This document shows positions 27,764 to 29,143 of a DNA stretch of 29,143 nucleotides, in pieces. Below the pieces are notes generated by a model. It made no database searches, was not told the origin of the DNA, and worked only from the letters and a program-made list of their open reading frames with translations. This DNA is from JAENVT01 sp039931555 (GTDB lineage: Bacteria > Actinomycetota > Acidimicrobiia > Acidimicrobiales > Ilumatobacteraceae), in NCBI GenBank assembly GCA_039931555.1, contig JBDTRP010000138.1, positions 1-29,143 of the forward strand. The letters run 5' to 3'. Made by a program: the position numbers and the translations under genes. Every line of letters begins with the position of its first letter. The stretch's first letter is position 1.

Positions 27764-28522
27764 CTATGGCACCAACAGCTTGATCGCGCCGGCCGCCGAG
27801 AGCACGAGCACGCCGATCAGAAACGCTTGTTCTGGCAGTTTGTGCAGCATGCGCCGACCACTGAACAGGCCGATCAGGACGGCAGGGAACACGACGGCGT
27901 CGAAGGCCAGCGTCGTGCCGGTGAAGAACCGTCCGCCGCTCGACCAAGCGCCGAGAGCGATGTAGACCGGCACCTTGGCCAGGTTGACGGCGAAGTAGAA
28001 CCACGCCGAGGTGCCGACCATCTCGTCCTTGCCGAGTCCGAGTCGTACGAGGTAGGTGTTCAGCACCGGGCCTGCCGCGTTGGCGACGAACGTGGTGAAG
28101 CCGCCGGAGCTGCCGTAGACCGCTGCGGCAGCAGCAGTCGGCACCACAGGCTCTTGTCGGCGCAGCATCCGCCACGACTGCAATACGACCATCAGCAGCA
28201 CGCACCCGCCGATCACCAGCTCGATCGGTCGGGTCGACGAGCCGACGATGACGAAGAACGCGGCACCGGCGGCGAAGCCGAAGCTGACGGCGATGATCAT
28301 CGGCCGCAACAGGTCCCAGCGGGTGTGGTGGCCGTACCACGTGACGGCGAAGATGTCGGCGGCCAGAAGGATCGGCAGCGTGGTTCCGGCGATTGAGCGG
28401 CCGCCGACGATGGTGGCGATGATGGGGGTGGCGATCAATGCCGCGCCGGGGAACGCCGTCTTGGACAGGCCGACGATCAGGGCGGCGACTGACCCGAGGA
28501 TCAGGTTGCCCAGGGTGAACAC
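27764..28522 (-). CDS. TSUP (TauE/SafE) family membrane transporter, second copy
   Basis: A 252-aa membrane protein with about eight hydrophobic segments. The family blocks are GLSKTAFPGAALIATPI near the N-terminus and YGSSGGFTTFVANAAGPVLN in the second half. It is not a recent duplicate of the convergent TSUP gene: the two share only fold-level motifs. The GTG at 28522 is preferred because TAGGCT ends 6 nt upstream, a leaderless arrangement, with no ribosome site. The 3' end is only 10 bp from that of the convergent TSUP gene. Substrate unknown. Confidence 0.88.
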   Translation of the reverse strand: MFTLGNLILGSVAALIVGLSKTAFPGAALIATPIIATIVGGRSIAGTTLPILLAADIFAVTWYGHHTRWDLLRPMIIAVSFGFAAGAAFFVIVGSSTRPIELVIGGCVLLMVVLQSWRMLRRQEPVVPTAAAAAVYGSSGGFTTFVANAAGPVLNTYLVRLGLGKDEMVGTSAWFYFAVNLAKVPVYIALGAWSSGGRFFTGTTLAFDAVVFPAVLIGLFSGRRMLHKLPEQAFLIGVLVLSAAGAIKLLVP

Positions 28523-28528
28523 CGGCGC

Positions 28529-28534
28529 AGCCTA
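28529..28534 (-). promoter_or_regulatory. -10 element at the second TSUP start (leaderless layout)
   Basis: Read on the - strand this is TAGGCT, ending 6 nt before the GTG at 28522. It supports that start and a transcript beginning at the start codon. Confidence 0.4.
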
Positions 28535-28640
28535 CGCGCGCCTCCATGCCACACGCCGTGCTCTGTGTGAGCCTCCAGAGCCGCGGACCGTCTGGTCGCT
28601 CATCCAGAGATCCCGGCGCGCCTCGGGGACGGGGGTGCGT

Positions 28641-28672
28641 ATCGTCACTGACGATTCGCCACGATCGTCAGT
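28641..28672. repeat. Three-armed inverted repeat (ATCGTCA / TGACGAT)
   Basis: ATCGTCA (28641-28647), TGACGAT (28649-28655) and ATCGTCA (28664-28670) share one heptamer in alternating orientation. The first two form a palindrome around one base. The last two extend to a perfect 9-bp stem (28647-28655 with 28664-28672) with an 8-nt loop. It lies just after the stop of the small lipoprotein frame and 119 bp before the second TSUP gene. It could be a terminator or an operator. Confidence 0.6.
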
Positions 28673-28678
28673 CGGCGC

Positions 28679-28903
28679 TCAGTGACCATCCGCGCCGACT
28701 GTCAATCGCAGTCCGCCGACAGGTGCGGCGTTGGTCGATCGGATGCACGTGGCGGAGACAGAATTTGTCGTCTCGGCCGGTGTTGTAGCGAGTGACGGAG
28801 GGACAGTGCCGAGCGTGATTGCCGCGCCGCCCGACTCGGATGCGCAGGCCGCCGGAACCCACACCACGACGCCCACGAACACGCCGAGCCCGAGGCGGTG
28901 CAT
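28679..28903 (-). CDS. Possible very small lipoprotein (or remnant of one)
   Basis: The 74-aa frame starts MHRLGLGVFVGVVVWVPAAC, a convincing lipoprotein signal peptide with lipobox VPAAC (C20). It is followed by a Ser/Thr-rich stretch and a short C-terminal part with one more cysteine. There is no ribosome site and no TANNNT element next to the start, and the mature part would be only 55 residues. It may be a genuine small lipoprotein, a truncated gene, or a chance frame. If it is not a gene, then 28523-29088 holds only the inverted repeat at 28641 and the tuf promoter. Confidence 0.4.
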   Translation of the reverse strand: MHRLGLGVFVGVVVWVPAACASESGGAAITLGTVPPSLATTPAETTNSVSATCIRSTNAAPVGGLRLTVGADGH

Positions 28904-29034
28904 CACCGCATGGTGCCAGTTCCACCCTGTGCTCGCAAGGCCCTCGGCTGGTGAACGCCGGAGCTGGTCAGCGGTCTTGGTCCCGGCGAGCAGAATCTGC
29001 ATCGGCGCAGGTGCGAGCACGATGCTTGCGCCGC

Positions 29035-29040
29035 TACACT
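29035..29040 (+). promoter_or_regulatory. Possible -10 element for tuf
   Basis: TACACT lies 48 nt before the tuf start, and the best -35 at 17 bp (TGCGAG, 29012-29017) is weak. As tuf is 12 kb from fusA it must have its own promoter. Confidence 0.4.
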
Positions 29041-29088
29041 CCCTGCGTTCTTTGACAACCCACAAATCCCCGAAAGACGGAGATAGCA

Positions 29089-29143
29089 ATGAGCAAGGCA
29101 AAATTCGAGCGGACGAAGCCGCATGTGAATATTGGCACGATGG
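29089..29143 (+). CDS. tuf: Elongation factor Tu, first 18 codons (continues beyond window)
   Basis: EF-Tu carries aminoacyl-tRNA to the ribosome. Only MSKAKFERTKPHVNIGTM is visible. It matches the invariant EF-Tu N-terminus, and the GHVDHGKTT loop would follow just outside the window. The ATG at 29089 has GGAGA at 29079-29083, an ideal distance. It is the normal next gene after fusA, here displaced by the 12-kb insertion. Confidence 0.93.
   Translation, partial: MSKAKFERTKPHVNIGTM

Noticed and set aside
29052..29057. Perfect -35 hexamer TTGACA before tuf
   Set aside because: The position for its -10 (29075-29080) reads AGACGG and overlaps the ribosome site.

Overview
The window is a high-GC chromosomal segment from an actinobacterium. 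Supporting signs are G/C-ending codons, many GTG starts, a lineage-typical coiled-coil insertion near the N-terminus of RpoC, an F420-type (Ddn-like) protein, and several genes whose -10 hexamer (TANNNT) lies 6-7 nt before the start codon, the layout of leaderless mRNAs. An Acidimicrobiia (Ilumatobacter-like) origin is my best guess. It is an inference, not something the sequence proves.

Backbone: the 3' part of rpoB (1-1917), rpoC (1954-5847), rpsL (9079-9450), rpsG (9464-9934), fusA (14740-16839) and the first 18 codons of tuf (29089-end) form the classical rpoBC/str gene order on the + strand. The cluster is split by three insertions of unrelated genes: rpoC to rpsL (a poly-gamma-glutamate synthase-like pair on the - strand), rpsG to fusA (about 4.8 kb), and fusA to tuf (about 12 kb).

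5.9-8.9 kb: pgsB and pgsC homologues on the - strand, overlapping by one base (TAGTG). The PgsC protein is unusual. It carries two successive PgsC-like membrane domains, then a Glu/Phe-rich acidic segment and a separate C-terminal region. 10.0-14.6 kb: a Ddn-like protein, a lipoprotein, a degenerate NERD-like protein, two small unrecognised coupled genes (one with an Asn8 tract), a DUF2277 protein and an amidase-signature enzyme.

16.8-21.5 kb: a lipoprotein coupled to fusA, then a two-gene unit of an LCAT-like alpha/beta hydrolase (S153, D310, H336) translationally coupled (GTGA) to a membrane protein ending in a CHAT protease domain (H660/C701). This pair is the strongest candidate for an undescribed system here. 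21.5-25.4 kb: a sugar-type ABC importer with a divergent binding protein, a double ATPase with only one apparently intact ATP site, and a permease. 25.5-28.5 kb: an MftG-like GMC oxidoreductase overlapping a TSUP exporter, facing a second TSUP gene. 28.5-29.1 kb: a possible very small lipoprotein, a three-armed inverted repeat and the tuf promoter.

Ribosomal protein S12 encodes Arg at position 88, where Lys is usual. Lys88Arg is a known streptomycin-resistance substitution, so natural resistance is predicted. No tRNA, rRNA, CRISPR array, insertion sequence or integrase was recognised.
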